The translations under genes and the position numbers were made by a program. Below are positions 31,944 to 40,237 of a stretch of 64,000 bases of DNA, piece by piece. The notes under the pieces are model-generated. The model was not told the origin of the DNA and ran no database searches. It worked only from the letters and a program-made list of their open reading frames with translations. Source of the DNA: Halomonas rhizosphaerae (GTDB lineage Bacteria > Pseudomonadota > Gammaproteobacteria > Pseudomonadales > Halomonadaceae); contig NZ_JASCQP010000018.1 of NCBI RefSeq assembly GCF_030010555.1, positions 40,954-104,953 of the forward strand. The letters run 5' to 3'. How positions within the stretch are numbered: the first letter of the stretch is position 1; each line of letters starts with the position of its first letter.

Positions 31944-32126
31944 ATGCTCCAGAAAATCGCCGCCGCCCTGGGCGCCAGCTTCAGCAGCGACCTGATGCGC
32001 CAATTAAAAGGCCCAGCGCCAGCGCCCACCCGCAACGGTGGCCGCCATCGCACCGTCGCCCAGGATCAACGCCGGGCCGCCAAGCGCCGGGCCACTCGTC
32101 GAGCCAAGCGGCTCGGGCATCGCTGA
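31944..32126 (+). CDS. Small basic protein, 60 residues
   Basis: An Ala-rich N-terminal helix is followed by a strongly basic C-terminus (RRAAKRRATRRAKRLGHR). Probably nucleic-acid binding. One base separates it from the previous gene; no family recognised. Confidence 0.45.
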   Translation: MLQKIAAALGASFSSDLMRQLKGPAPAPTRNGGRHRTVAQDQRRAAKRRATRRAKRLGHR

Positions 32127-32136
32127 GGAGAACATC

Positions 32137-32742
32137 ATGGCGAAACGCACCCGCCGCCCCTGGTCTCCCGAAGAGGTCGCCCAACTGCGCCAGTTGATAG
32201 TCGAGGGCCTCACCTACAACGCCATCGCCCAGCGCATGGGCCGCACCTATCGCAGCATCCGGGGCGCGGCGGAGCACTACCAGCTGGCCCGCGAGCTGGG
32301 CCGGCGCCCCATCGGAAGCGGGGTGGTATGGAGCCGCGCCGACTACGACCGCCTCGAGGCGCTGGTGGCCCAGGGCCTGACCAAGGACCAGATCGGCGAG
32401 CAGATGGGGCGCAGCTATAACCAGGTGCGCGGCGCCATGGCCCGCATCGGCCTGACCGACCCGGCCCGCCGTGGCCACAACCGCAAGGACTGGCCAGAGA
32501 TCGAGCCGATCATCCTCGACTGTATCCAGGTGGAGCGCATGACGGTGCCGCAGATCGAGAGCCGGCTGCGCGCCCTGGGATACCGGATCAGCCGCAACGC
32601 CATCCATACCCGCATCAAGGGTATGCCGGCCAGCGTGAGAAAGGAGATGCGCCTCAACGCCCAGCAGCGCCGTGGCCGGATGCGCTCTCTCAAGGCCCAG
32701 CGCGAGCGGGCCAGAGCCAGAGTTCAAGGGAGGGCCGCCTGA
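32137..32742 (+). CDS. Triple SANT/Myb-like DNA-binding protein
   Basis: 201 residues with three similar helical units: PWSPEEVAQLRQLIVEG-LTYNAIAQRMG (about 8-38), VWSRADYDRLEALVAQG-LTKDQIGEQMG (65-94) and a weaker third around DWPEIEPIILDCIQVERM (120-150). Each begins with a Trp and ends in a turn before a recognition helix (RSIRGAAEH, NQVRGAMAR). The tail is strongly basic. It is likely a sequence-specific DNA binder. Its stop overlaps the start of the HNH gene, whose product begins with the same kind of unit. Confidence 0.7.
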   Translation: MAKRTRRPWSPEEVAQLRQLIVEGLTYNAIAQRMGRTYRSIRGAAEHYQLARELGRRPIGSGVVWSRADYDRLEALVAQGLTKDQIGEQMGRSYNQVRGAMARIGLTDPARRGHNRKDWPEIEPIILDCIQVERMTVPQIESRLRALGYRISRNAIHTRIKGMPASVRKEMRLNAQQRRGRMRSLKAQRERARARVQGRAA

Positions 32743-33353
32743 TGCCACGCAATACCGGCAAGCCCTGGAGCGATGAGGACGCGGTTCTGCTGCGTGATCT
32801 CTACCCGGACGACAGCAACGCAACCCTGGCGAAGATCTTCGGGCGCAGCGAATCCAGCATCCAGAACCAGGCGATCAAGATGGGCCTGCACAAGAGCGAG
32901 GCCTATATGGCCACCGGTCCCGGCCAGTTTCGCACTGGGCAACAGGTCTGGAACAAGGGCATGAAGGGGCTCGACCTCAGCGGCGGCAAGGGGCACTTTC
33001 CGAAGGGTCACCGCCCCCACACCTGGCAGCCGATCGGTCACGAGCGCGTCTCGAAGGAAGGCTATCTGCAGCGCAAGGTCACCGACACCGGCTACACGCC
33101 CCGCGACTATCGCCCCGTTCACCACCTGGTGTGGGAGGAGCATACCGGCGAGGCGGTCCCCAAGGGGCACGCCTTGGTGTTCCGCGACGGCAACCTGCGC
33201 AACTTCGACCCGGCCAATCTGGAGCTGGTCAGCCGCGCCGAGCTGATGCGGCGTAACAGCCACCACACCAACCTGCCGCCGGAGCTGGCCCGGATCGTAC
33301 AGCTGCGTGGCGCCATCACCCGCAAGATCAACCGCCGGAGGAAGCAGGCATGA
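32742..33353 (+). CDS. HNH endonuclease with N-terminal SANT-like unit
   Basis: 203 residues. The N-terminus (PWSDEDAVLLRDLYPDDSN-ATLAKIFG) resembles the repeats of the upstream protein. The catalytic part has YRPVHHLVWEEHTG, VPKGHALVFRDGN and NLELVSRAELMRRN, the pattern of phage HNH-3 homing-type endonucleases. Basic C-terminus. It may be a free-standing homing nuclease or a phage DNA-processing enzyme. Confidence 0.8.
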   Translation: MPRNTGKPWSDEDAVLLRDLYPDDSNATLAKIFGRSESSIQNQAIKMGLHKSEAYMATGPGQFRTGQQVWNKGMKGLDLSGGKGHFPKGHRPHTWQPIGHERVSKEGYLQRKVTDTGYTPRDYRPVHHLVWEEHTGEAVPKGHALVFRDGNLRNFDPANLELVSRAELMRRNSHHTNLPPELARIVQLRGAITRKINRRRKQA

Positions 33354-33595
33354 AGAACAAGATCGAGGATCTCCGCAATCACCTGTTCGCCGAACTCGAG
33401 CGCCTGGGCGACGAGTCGCTCCAGGGCGAGGAGCTGCAGGCCGAGATCAGCCGTGCCCGCGCCATCAGCGACGTCGCCGGCACCGTGATCGGCAGCGCCA
33501 AGGTAGAGGTGGAGTACCTCAAGGCCACCAAGCAGACCAAGGGCACCGACTTCCTGCCCCATGACGGCACCAAGCGCCTGGGAGGTGAGGAGTGA
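33350..33595 (+). CDS. Hypothetical 81-residue helical protein
   Basis: MKNKIEDLRNHLFAELERLGD start, then a coiled-coil region and a polar C-terminus. Similar proteins accompany HNH genes in many phages, but I know no function. Overlaps both neighbours by 4 bp. Confidence 0.55.
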   Translation: MKNKIEDLRNHLFAELERLGDESLQGEELQAEISRARAISDVAGTVIGSAKVEVEYLKATKQTKGTDFLPHDGTKRLGGEE

Positions 33596-33798
33596 ACATC
33601 AACAGCCTGATCAGCACCAGCGCCCACGACTGCAAGATCACCCTGGAGGGGATGCTGGACCACCGCACCGCCGAAGCTGCGACGCTCGCACTGGATCTGC
33701 TCATAGCCCTACGCGGCAAGGAAGGCCAGGCCAGCCGGCGCAAGGTGGCCGGATCCATTCTCCGAAAGGCCGCGAAGCAGATGGAGGTGGAATCGTGA
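33592..33798 (+). CDS. Hypothetical 68-residue protein
   Basis: GTG start overlapping the previous stop, GGAGGTGAG upstream. Helical with a basic C-terminus (RKVAGSILRKAAKQ). No family recognised. Confidence 0.45.
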   Translation: MNINSLISTSAHDCKITLEGMLDHRTAEAATLALDLLIALRGKEGQASRRKVAGSILRKAAKQMEVES

Positions 33799-34214
33799 AC
33801 GCTGCTGCACTGACGCCAGACCTCTTCGCCGATACCCCTGCCGAGCCGCCACGCGGCATTCACGAGGGCCCCACCTTCAACCACGAGGCGAAGGGCTGGC
33901 AGGAGGGCTGGTGGGCCCGCGACAGCATCATGGCCGACTGGACGCTCCGGCCCTATGACCAGGGCGCGCTCGACTGGATCCGGCACCAGCTCGCCGGTGG
34001 CCGGCTGGAGTATGGGGAGATTCTGGCCAGGCGTCGGGCCGCGCAACTCGAGAGCGTATGGGATGCCGCCGAAATCATGTTCAGCCACCTGCGCTATCTG
34101 GTGCTCACCGGCGAGATCCTGGAGAGCAAGCGCTACTACGGCTCACCCGATCCCAAGAGCCCGGATTACCGGGGTTGGCACCCGAGGTTCGAACTTGCAG
34201 GAGAGAAAGCATGA
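33795..34214 (+). CDS. Hypothetical 139-residue protein
   Basis: GTG start. Contains KGWQEGWWARD and a helical middle AQLESVWDAAEIMFSHLR. Tyr- and Trp-rich. It is linked by 4-bp overlaps on both sides. No family recognised; a possible anti-host factor by position only. Confidence 0.5.
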   Translation: MNAAALTPDLFADTPAEPPRGIHEGPTFNHEAKGWQEGWWARDSIMADWTLRPYDQGALDWIRHQLAGGRLEYGEILARRRAAQLESVWDAAEIMFSHLRYLVLTGEILESKRYYGSPDPKSPDYRGWHPRFELAGEKA

Positions 34215-34474
34215 CCAGCATCGACTTCAACCGCCTCAAGGAGCTGATCGCCGCCCGTCGCCCTGATGCCGCGCTGTCCCTCGATGCCGATGGGCTGGCC
34301 AACCTGGTGCAGCAATACCGCGAGGTCGAGCGCCAGCGAGATGAAGCAACGGCAAAGCTCGCCGCGATCGGCCGGCTGTGCCCGACTCACTTCGACGACC
34401 GCGAGCAGCTTCTAGGAGAGCTGTTCAAGATCCTGCGGGGGCAGCTCCCGGCGGAAGAGGAGTTCGAATCATGA
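34211..34474 (+). CDS. Hypothetical 87-residue helical protein
   Basis: ATG overlaps the upstream stop. Mostly helical with an acidic C-terminus (PAEEEFES). A short coiled coil lies about residues 33-50. No family recognised. Confidence 0.5.
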   Translation: MTSIDFNRLKELIAARRPDAALSLDADGLANLVQQYREVERQRDEATAKLAAIGRLCPTHFDDREQLLGELFKILRGQLPAEEEFES

Positions 34475-34740
34475 AGCGGAATCAGTACGACACGCCCATC
34501 ACCAAAAACCAGAGCAAGCGCTCGATGCGAGACCCGAACTCGGTTGCTGGCCGCTGTAGGGCGAAAGGCGTGAACCCGGGCATGGTGTACCCCCGCCTCA
34601 AACGCATGTCGCTGGAAGAAGCCTTGAACACGCCGTCGATGTCGCAGAAGGAGAGCGCCAGCCTGGCAGGCAAGGCAAGTCGCGCGGCGGCACGAGCGCG
34701 CCGCGATCAGCGGGGCCAGGAGCAGGGAGGCGCATCATGA
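34471..34740 (+). CDS. Hypothetical basic protein, 89 residues
   Basis: A Lys/Arg-rich protein containing GMVYPRLKRMSLEEALNTP, a turn-helix pattern that could contact DNA. Coupled to both neighbours by overlap. No family recognised. Confidence 0.5.
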   Translation: MKRNQYDTPITKNQSKRSMRDPNSVAGRCRAKGVNPGMVYPRLKRMSLEEALNTPSMSQKESASLAGKASRAAARARRDQRGQEQGGAS

Positions 34741-34934
34741 CCACCTGGCTTCCCGCCATCTGCGTCGGCATCGTCGTGCTCTGTACCCTGTGGCTCGCCA
34801 GCGACCCCGCCTTTGCCCATGGCCGTGACAGGGCTCTCGGCGGCGCCATCGGCTTCGTCGGCGGGCTGGTGATCGCCGCGATCGTCTTTGCCATGGTCAG
34901 GGCCGGCGCCTGGGCGATGGGAGTCGGCTCATGA
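34737..34934 (+). CDS. Small membrane protein, two transmembrane segments
   Basis: 65 residues: hydrophobic segments about 5-24 and 36-56. The loop between is basic. Coupled by overlap to its neighbours. Function unknown. Confidence 0.5.
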   Translation: MTTWLPAICVGIVVLCTLWLASDPAFAHGRDRALGGAIGFVGGLVIAAIVFAMVRAGAWAMGVGS

Positions 34935-35452
34935 CCCAGCCTACCCACACCCACAAGACCCAGGGCGGCCGCTACGCGATGCTCGCCCACTACAACGGCG
35001 ACACCTCGCTGGATGCGCAGATGATCGTCGTCTATCGCGACATCGACCGCGAGATCGAGACCGCGACCACAGCGAAGGACTGGGAGCAGAACTGGCAGCC
35101 GATCGAGCCGGACACCTGCACCGTCTGCATGGGAACCGGCCACGACCATATCAAAGGCGCCAAGCACCAGCCGTGCGGCGGGTGCTTCGGGCTCGGGAAG
35201 GTAAAGCAGGACGGCGAGAAGCCGGCGGACGAGTGGCAGGTGGCCGACGTGGCGCTCGGCATCATCCAGCGCCAGGCGCGGATCATTGAGCAGCGGGACC
35301 AGGTGCTGGCGTTCCCGGAAGTAAAGAAGGTGCTGAAGGCAAGGAAGGAGCGCCAGCAGAAGGAGGGGCCGCCGGAGTGGGTTCAGCGTGAACAGGAATG
35401 GAGGGGGAGCCCTGGGCGAGGCCACGGCGGCGGCAGGATGACAGGAGACTAG
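34931..35452 (+). CDS. DnaJ-type zinc-finger-like phage protein
   Basis: 173 residues; the CTVCMGTGHD and CGGCFGLG repeats match the CxxCxGxG zinc-binding repeats of DnaJ-like proteins, two copies. A charged helical C-terminus (KARKERQQKEG) follows. It may be a chaperone-like or nucleic-acid-binding adaptor. Two bases precede xis. Confidence 0.6.
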   Translation: MTQPTHTHKTQGGRYAMLAHYNGDTSLDAQMIVVYRDIDREIETATTAKDWEQNWQPIEPDTCTVCMGTGHDHIKGAKHQPCGGCFGLGKVKQDGEKPADEWQVADVALGIIQRQARIIEQRDQVLAFPEVKKVLKARKERQQKEGPPEWVQREQEWRGSPGRGHGGGRMTGD

Positions 35453-35453
35453 A

Positions 35454-35666
35454 ATGATGGGAAAGCTGATGGATCCAGACCAGTGGCGGAAGGCGCGCTT
35501 CGCAGGCACGCCGCCGGCGATGTCCACTATTCGCAAGTGGTGCCGGGAGGGAGTGCTGCCGGCCAAGAAGATCGGCGGCGCCTGGTTCATCGACCTGGAC
35601 GCCGAGAAGCTGATGACCGGAAACGAGCTCGCCGACAGCGTGCTCAAGGAGATGGAGACCAGCTGA
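35454..35666 (+). CDS. Excisionase (Xis-like recombination directionality factor)
   Basis: 70 residues; PPAMSTIRKWCREGVLPAKKIGGAWFIDLDA is a winged-helix DNA-binding fold of the Xis/MerR-like kind. It overlaps the integrase start by 1 bp. It should bend attR/attL DNA and favour excision with the integrase. Confidence 0.8.
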   Translation: MMGKLMDPDQWRKARFAGTPPAMSTIRKWCREGVLPAKKIGGAWFIDLDAEKLMTGNELADSVLKEMETS

Positions 35667-36799
35667 TGGCAGCCAGGCCGCGCAAGCGCAAGTACCGGGG
35701 GCTGGAGCCCAACCTCTATGAGTCTGCGGGGTACTACACCTATCGCAACCCGGTGACCGGAAAGAAGACCGGCATGGGCAGCGACAAGGCAAAGGCCCAG
35801 GCGGCCGCGCGGATCCTCAATGCTCGGCTGGTCAAGGGTGCGGACCTGGTTGCTCGTGTGGAAGGCACAAGTGGGCTCACTCTGGCGCACGCCATCGAGG
35901 CTTTTCAGAAGGATCGCGTCGACAGTGCCAGCAAACTGGCCCCGGGCACCCGGGCCAACAAGCGCTATGCCCTCGCGCGCCTGGCCAAGGATCGCGGCGA
36001 CATGCCCCTCGAGCAGATCACCACCAGGTGGTGCGCCGAGTACCTGGACGAGCACTACAAGGGCGAGCCCTACCGGTACCACCGGGCCCTACTCGCCCAG
36101 GTGTTCCAGTTCGCACGCACCAAGGGCTGGATGGACGACAACCCCATCGAGCCCACCAGCAAAAGCGACACCGGCTACACCAAACAGCGCCGACGCCTCA
36201 CGCCCGGGCAGTTCCAGGCCATCTATGATCAGGCCGAACCCTGGTTTCAGGTTGCCATGGAGCTCGCCCTAGTCTGTCTGTTCGGCCGGGCCGAGGTCGC
36301 CGCCGCCCGGTACGATCACATCGTCGACGGGCGGCTACGCTATATAAGGAAGAAGACCCGCACGCGCAGCCATACCGCCTACGTCGCGATCGAGCTGACG
36401 CCGGCCATCGAGGACATCATCCAACGCTCGCGCCTGGTACCACCGGTGTCGCCCTACATTGTCCACCGAGTGCATCAGCGAATCACCGCCGAGACCCGGG
36501 CCCGGGATCACTGGAGCCGCGTCACCGACGACATGCTATCCAAGACCTTCGCCCGGCTGCGCGACAAGGTGCCGGAGATCGCCAGGCTGGAACCGCGCCA
36601 ACGGCCAACCTTTCATGAGATCCGCTCGCTCGGCTCCAAGCTGCTCGAGGACACCGGTGCCGACCTGGGGGAGATTCAGGTGCTGATGGGCCACGCCGAC
36701 GAGAGCATGACCCAGCACTATCTCGACGGTCACGGGATCCGCTGGCAGGAAGCCAAGGGCCCGGGCAAGGGCATGGCCGCCCTACTGAAAGGAGCGTGA
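35666..36799 (+). CDS. int: Tyrosine recombinase integrase
   Basis: 377 residues. The N-terminal arm-binding domain carries YYTYRNPVTGKKTGMG and a central core-binding helix set. The catalytic residues are Arg in FGRAEVAAAR, His-x-x-Arg in FHEIRSLG, then His and Tyr in GHADESMTQHYLD. The first Arg sits in a less common context but is present. ATG 35666 overlaps the xis stop. The gene faces attR next to tRNA-Ala, as is normal for tRNA-targeted integrases. Confidence 0.93.
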   Translation: MAARPRKRKYRGLEPNLYESAGYYTYRNPVTGKKTGMGSDKAKAQAAARILNARLVKGADLVARVEGTSGLTLAHAIEAFQKDRVDSASKLAPGTRANKRYALARLAKDRGDMPLEQITTRWCAEYLDEHYKGEPYRYHRALLAQVFQFARTKGWMDDNPIEPTSKSDTGYTKQRRRLTPGQFQAIYDQAEPWFQVAMELALVCLFGRAEVAAARYDHIVDGRLRYIRKKTRTRSHTAYVAIELTPAIEDIIQRSRLVPPVSPYIVHRVHQRITAETRARDHWSRVTDDMLSKTFARLRDKVPEIARLEPRQRPTFHEIRSLGSKLLEDTGADLGEIQVLMGHADESMTQHYLDGHGIRWQEAKGPGKGMAALLKGA

Positions 36800-36802
36800 G
36801 TG

Positions 36803-37066
36803 ATGATCGACATCGAGTTCTGGCAAGACTGCATTGAGGCTGGCTGCGTCATCGTGCCGGTCGTGATTTACAGCGATTATGGGTCAGACGGCGAGATCGA
36901 CGAAAGCAAGCGCATCGGCCTGCGCTTCGCTGCCCTCCCTTGTGAGGACATGCAGCTGGTGGTTTCCGAAGGAACCTACTGCATGATCGACGAATCGATC
37001 AGCGGTCTGGAGCACTACCACAAGAACCCGAAGAGTGCGCTGGCTGAATTCAGAGGAGAATCGTGA
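36803..37066 (+). CDS. Hypothetical 87-residue protein downstream of int
   Basis: Starts MIDIEFWQDCIEAG, an acidic alpha/beta sequence. Three bases separate it from the int stop; a GTG at 36800 is an alternative start. No family recognised. Genes between int and att are often accessory. Confidence 0.5.
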   Translation: MIDIEFWQDCIEAGCVIVPVVIYSDYGSDGEIDESKRIGLRFAALPCEDMQLVVSEGTYCMIDESISGLEHYHKNPKSALAEFRGES

Positions 37067-37229
37067 TTAAGCGGGGGGCTGTCACAATCGGCAGGCGGGA
37101 TTATGTCATGGTGCACACCAGACCGAGCGGTGTCCGCAGGGCCTTCGGCCCCACACCTCTGATCGACGCCGGGCCCTGGTCTTCGCCAAGCCGGGAGACG
37201 AAATCGACATGCCGGAAGGCCTGCAGTAG
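37063..37229 (+). pseudogene. Degenerate end copy, homologue of the left-edge partial gene
   Basis: The last 19 residues before the TAG at 37227 read RALVFAKPGDEIDMPEGLQ, matching RALAFAKLGEEIDLPEGLQ at the left edge (2-262). Upstream the frame is broken relative to the GTG start at 37063 that overlaps the previous gene, so a frameshift is likely. Similar DNA continues to the att repeat. Confidence 0.45.
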
Positions 37230-37284
37230 GCCGCCAGCCGTGTGGAGTTTTCCCAGTATTTTCCCAGTTTTTTCCCAGCACACG

Positions 37285-37317
37285 AAAAAGCCGCCTAGCG
37301 GGGTGCGCTAAGCGGCT
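37285..37317 (-). terminator. Terminator of tRNA-Ala
   Basis: Minus strand: AGCCGC and TAGC arms pairing with GCTA-GCGGCT, followed by TTTTT. It lies in the att repeat, so the copy at attL is a duplicate. Confidence 0.85.
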
Positions 37318-37383
37318 GATTCGATGCGTCTTGTTGGTGGAGCCTAGCGGGATCGAACCGCTGACCTCAACACTGCCAGTGTT
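37285..37383. repeat. attR direct repeat
   Basis: Matches 306-404 (one mismatch). It includes the 3' half of the intact tRNA-Ala gene to the anticodon region and its terminator. Strand exchange lies within it. Confidence 0.9.
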
Positions 37384-37410
37384 GCGCTCTCCCAGCTGAG
37401 CTAAGGCCCC
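37335..37410 (-). tRNA. tRNA-Ala (GGC)
   Basis: 76 nt with encoded CCA. Acceptor GGGGCCU pairs with the 3' end through G3-U70, the alanine identity pair. Anticodon loop CTGGCAG gives anticodon GGC. The prophage sits on its 3' side. Confidence 0.95.
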
Positions 37411-37441
37411 ACGTCGTTCCCGTCCTGCGAGAACGGAGCGA

Positions 37442-37470
37442 ATATTACGCAGCCCTTCCGGAGGCGTCAA
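37442..37470 (-). promoter_or_regulatory. tRNA-Ala promoter
   Basis: Minus strand TTGACG and TAATAT separated by 17 bp, about 30 bp upstream of the tRNA. It faces the prophage, so attR keeps the host promoter. Confidence 0.8.
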
Positions 37471-37636
37471 CCCCATGAGGGCATTTTCACTCTTCTGCCT
37501 TGTGCCAATTCCCCTTAGGGACGGGATGTGCCAACCTACCAAGACTGATACCGAGCCGGACGACATGTTGGCAGCTTCCTAGCCAGGCCCCGTCTCGGGA
37601 CGACACTCACATACCACGTCTTCAGGAGCGTCTGCG

Positions 37637-38284
37637 TTGATCAGGGTTCTCGTCGCCGATGACCATCACCTGGTACGGACCAGCATCGCCCACCTGCTGA
37701 ATGCCGAGCGCGGGATCCGCGTGGTCGGTGAGGCCGCCGATGGCGAGGAGGCCATCACCAAGGCGCGCAAGCTCGAACCGGACATCGTGCTGATGGATAT
37801 CCGCATGCCCGGGATCGGCGGCCTGGAGGCTACCCGCAAGATCAACCGCTTCGCCGGCGACATCCGCATCCTGGTGCTGACGGCCTTCATCGAGGAGACC
37901 TTCGCCCAGCGCCTGCTCGAGGCCGGCGCCCACGGCTTCATCAGCAAGGGCTGCCAGCACGACGAGATGGTCGAGGCGATCCACTGCGTGTTCGGCGGCA
38001 AGCGCTATGTCAGCCCCGAGATCGCCCAGCGGCTGGTGCTGTCGCGCATCGATGCGCCGGACAACCCCTTCGACCAGCTCTCCCAGCGCGAGCTCCAGGT
38101 CGCGATGATGGTCGTCAACTGCCAGCGCGTCGCCGACATCGCCGACCGCATGTTCCTCAGCCCCAAGACCGTCAACACCTACCGCTACCGGATCTTCGAG
38201 AAGCTCGGCGTGACCTCCGATGTGGAGCTGACCCACCTCGGCCTGCGCCACGGCCTTGTCGACGGCTTCAGCGACGCCGACTGA
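37637..38284 (+). CDS. gacA: GacA/UvrY response regulator
   Basis: The 215-residue protein has a receiver domain (Asp54 in VLMDIRMPG, preceded by ADDH at 7-10) and a C-terminal LuxR-type helix-turn-helix ([33 protein letters not shown]). It pairs with a GacS/BarA kinase to control csrB-type small RNAs. TTG is the likely start, 8 bases after AGGAG; no ATG gives a full receiver domain. The order with uvrC and pgsA is conserved in Gammaproteobacteria. Confidence 0.92.
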   Translation: MIRVLVADDHHLVRTSIAHLLNAERGIRVVGEAADGEEAITKARKLEPDIVLMDIRMPGIGGLEATRKINRFAGDIRILVLTAFIEETFAQRLLEAGAHGFISKGCQHDEMVEAIHCVFGGKRYVSPEIAQRLVLSRIDAPDNPFDQLSQRELQVAMMVVNCQRVADIADRMFLSPKTVNTYRYRIFEKLGVTSDVELTHLGLRHGLVDGFSDAD

Positions 38285-38356
38285 GCGCCTTCCCGATGGT
38301 CCCGATCTGGTAGAATGGAGACTCCTCACGCTTCCCGTCCCCGGCACGCCGTTTCC

Positions 38357-40171
38357 ATGAGCTTCGATTCCCGCGACTTCCTCAGCAGCGTCAGCGAATC
38401 CCCGGGGGTCTACCGCATGCTCGACGAGCACGGCGAGACCCTCTATGTCGGCAAGGCGCGTCGCCTCAAGGCGCGCCTGGCGAGCTACTTCCGCGGTGCG
38501 CTCAACACCAAGACCCAGGCCCTGGTCGGGCGCATCGCCGACATCCAGGTGACGGTGACCAACAGCGAGACCGAGGCCCTGCTGCTCGAGCAGACACTGA
38601 TCAAGGAGCTGCGCCCGCCGTACAATATCCTGCTGCGCGACGACAAGTCCTACCCCTTCGTCTTCGTCACCGACCGCCATCCCTTCCCCGCCCTGGAGTA
38701 CAAGCGCGCGCGGGTGCGCCGCGACGACGGCCGCTACCTCGGCCCCTACCCCAGCAGCGGCGCCGTGCGCGAGAGCCTGTCGCTGATGCAGAAGATCTTC
38801 CGCATCCGCAACTGCGAGGACAGCGTCTTCGCTCATCGCACCCGGCCCTGCCTGCAGTACCAGATCCAGCGCTGCAGCGCGCCCTGCGTGGGCCATATCA
38901 GCGAGGCGGACTATCGACGCGACCTCGAGCATGCGGTGATGTGCCTCGAGGGCAAGAGCGATGCGGTGACCCGCGAGTTGAGCGAGGCCATGGAGGTCGC
39001 CAGCGCCCGTCTCGACTTCGAGGAGGCCGCCCGCCTGCGTGACCAGGTCCAGCACCTGCGCCAGATGCAGCAGCGCCAGTTCGTCGACACCGGCGGCGGC
39101 GATGCCGACGTCTTCGCGCTGGCCAGCCGCCCCGGGGCGCTGTGCATCTCGGTGCTCACGATCCGCCAGGGCCGCCTGCTGGGGGCTCGGCACCATGCCC
39201 CGGCCAACGGGCTCGACCTGGGCCCGGAGGCGCTGCTCGGCGACTTCATCAGCCAGTTCTACCTGGGCCAGGCCAGGGAGATTCCGGCCGAGGTGATCAC
39301 CAGCCACCCGGTACCGGATGCCGACCTGATCGCCCGCGCGCTCGGCGAACGCGTCGGCAAGCGCATTCGCCTGACCGCCCAGGTCCGCGGCCATCGCGCC
39401 CAGTGGCGAGAGCTGGCCCGCACCAACGCCGAACAACAGTTGGCCAGTCAGCTGGCCAGCCAGACCCAGCTCTCGAAGCGCTTCGCCGCCCTGCGCGAGG
39501 CCCTGGCACTCGAGGACACCCCCCGCCGCCTGGAGTGCTTCGACATCAGCCACAGCCATGGCGAGGCCACGGTGGCCTCCTGCGTGGTGTTCGACGAGAA
39601 CGGGCCGCGCAAGTCCGACTATCGTCGCTTCAACATCGAGGGCGTGGCCGCCGGCGACGACTATGCCGCCATGCGCCAGGCGCTGACCCGCCGCTTCAAG
39701 CGCCTCACCGAGAGCGAGGGCGAACGCCCCGACATCCTCATCGTCGACGGCGGCAAGGGGCAGCTGAACATGGCCCGAGAAGTGTTCGCCGAACTGGGCG
39801 TGAGCGGCATCTCCCTGCTCGGCGTGGCCAAGGGCACCACGCGCAAGGCCGGGCTCGAGACGCTGTTCGTCGAGACCGTCGACCGCAGCCTGGACCTCGA
39901 CGGCGCCTCCCCGGCGCTGCACCTGATCCAGCACATCCGCGACGAGTCGCACCGCTTCGCCATCGCCGGTCATCGGGCACGACGCGACAAGACTCGGCGC
40001 ACCTCCACCCTGCAGGACATTCCGGGCGTGGGGCCGCGTCGCCGACGCGAGCTGCTGCGCTTCTTCGGCGGCCTGCAGGGGGTCAGGCAGGCCAGCCGCG
40101 AGGAGCTGGCCCGGGTCCCCGGCATCAGTGCCACAATGGCCGAGACGATTCATCGCGCCCTGCATGGATGA
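38357..40171 (+). CDS. uvrC: UvrC, excinuclease ABC subunit C
   Basis: 604 residues from ATG 38357 (MSFDSRDFLSS). The N-terminal GIY-YIG domain has GVYRMLDEHGETLYVGKAR. A UvrBC contact domain follows (LDFEEAARLRDQVQHLR), then the RNase-H-like 5' nuclease region (ECFDISHSHG, DILIVDGGKGQL), and a helix-hairpin-helix at the C-terminus (LQDIPGVGPRRRRELL). It makes both incisions in nucleotide excision repair. Confidence 0.96.
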   Translation: MSFDSRDFLSSVSESPGVYRMLDEHGETLYVGKARRLKARLASYFRGALNTKTQALVGRIADIQVTVTNSETEALLLEQTLIKELRPPYNILLRDDKSYPFVFVTDRHPFPALEYKRARVRRDDGRYLGPYPSSGAVRESLSLMQKIFRIRNCEDSVFAHRTRPCLQYQIQRCSAPCVGHISEADYRRDLEHAVMCLEGKSDAVTRELSEAMEVASARLDFEEAARLRDQVQHLRQMQQRQFVDTGGGDADVFALASRPGALCISVLTIRQGRLLGARHHAPANGLDLGPEALLGDFISQFYLGQAREIPAEVITSHPVPDADLIARALGERVGKRIRLTAQVRGHRAQWRELARTNAEQQLASQLASQTQLSKRFAALREALALEDTPRRLECFDISHSHGEATVASCVVFDENGPRKSDYRRFNIEGVAAGDDYAAMRQALTRRFKRLTESEGERPDILIVDGGKGQLNMAREVFAELGVSGISLLGVAKGTTRKAGLETLFVETVDRSLDLDGASPALHLIQHIRDESHRFAIAGHRARRDKTRRTSTLQDIPGVGPRRRRELLRFFGGLQGVRQASREELARVPGISATMAETIHRALHG

Positions 40172-40237
40172 GTCGGGCCCCGACGGATAGAATGAGGGGG
40201 TTTCCGGTATCTCTCATGGCAAGGACCGCACCTCCCG

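Larger units (their letters stand above)
306..37383. mobile_element. Complete HK97-type siphovirus prophage in tRNA-Ala
   Basis: A 99-bp direct repeat (306-404 and 37285-37383, one mismatch) bounds a full temperate phage gene set: int and xis beside the intact tRNA, cI/cro, O- and P-like replication genes, rusA, lysis genes, TerS/TerL, portal, protease, capsid, connectors, tail tube, frameshifted chaperone, tape measure and tail tip. The right repeat includes the 3' part of tRNA-Ala(GGC), so insertion restores the tRNA gene. The predicted excised circle is 36,979 bp. No key structural gene looks broken, so the element may be inducible (inference). The tail is probably short, because the tape measure has only 593 residues. 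Confidence 0.95.

Noticed and set aside
37015..37566. 183-codon minus-strand frame over attR and tRNA-Ala
   Set aside because: It covers the tRNA and its promoter; not plausible as a gene.
37622..40165. Very long open frame on the minus strand (847 codons)
   Set aside because: It lies antisense to gacA and uvrC, which are clear genes; high GC content produces long spurious frames. No family features, no ribosome site.
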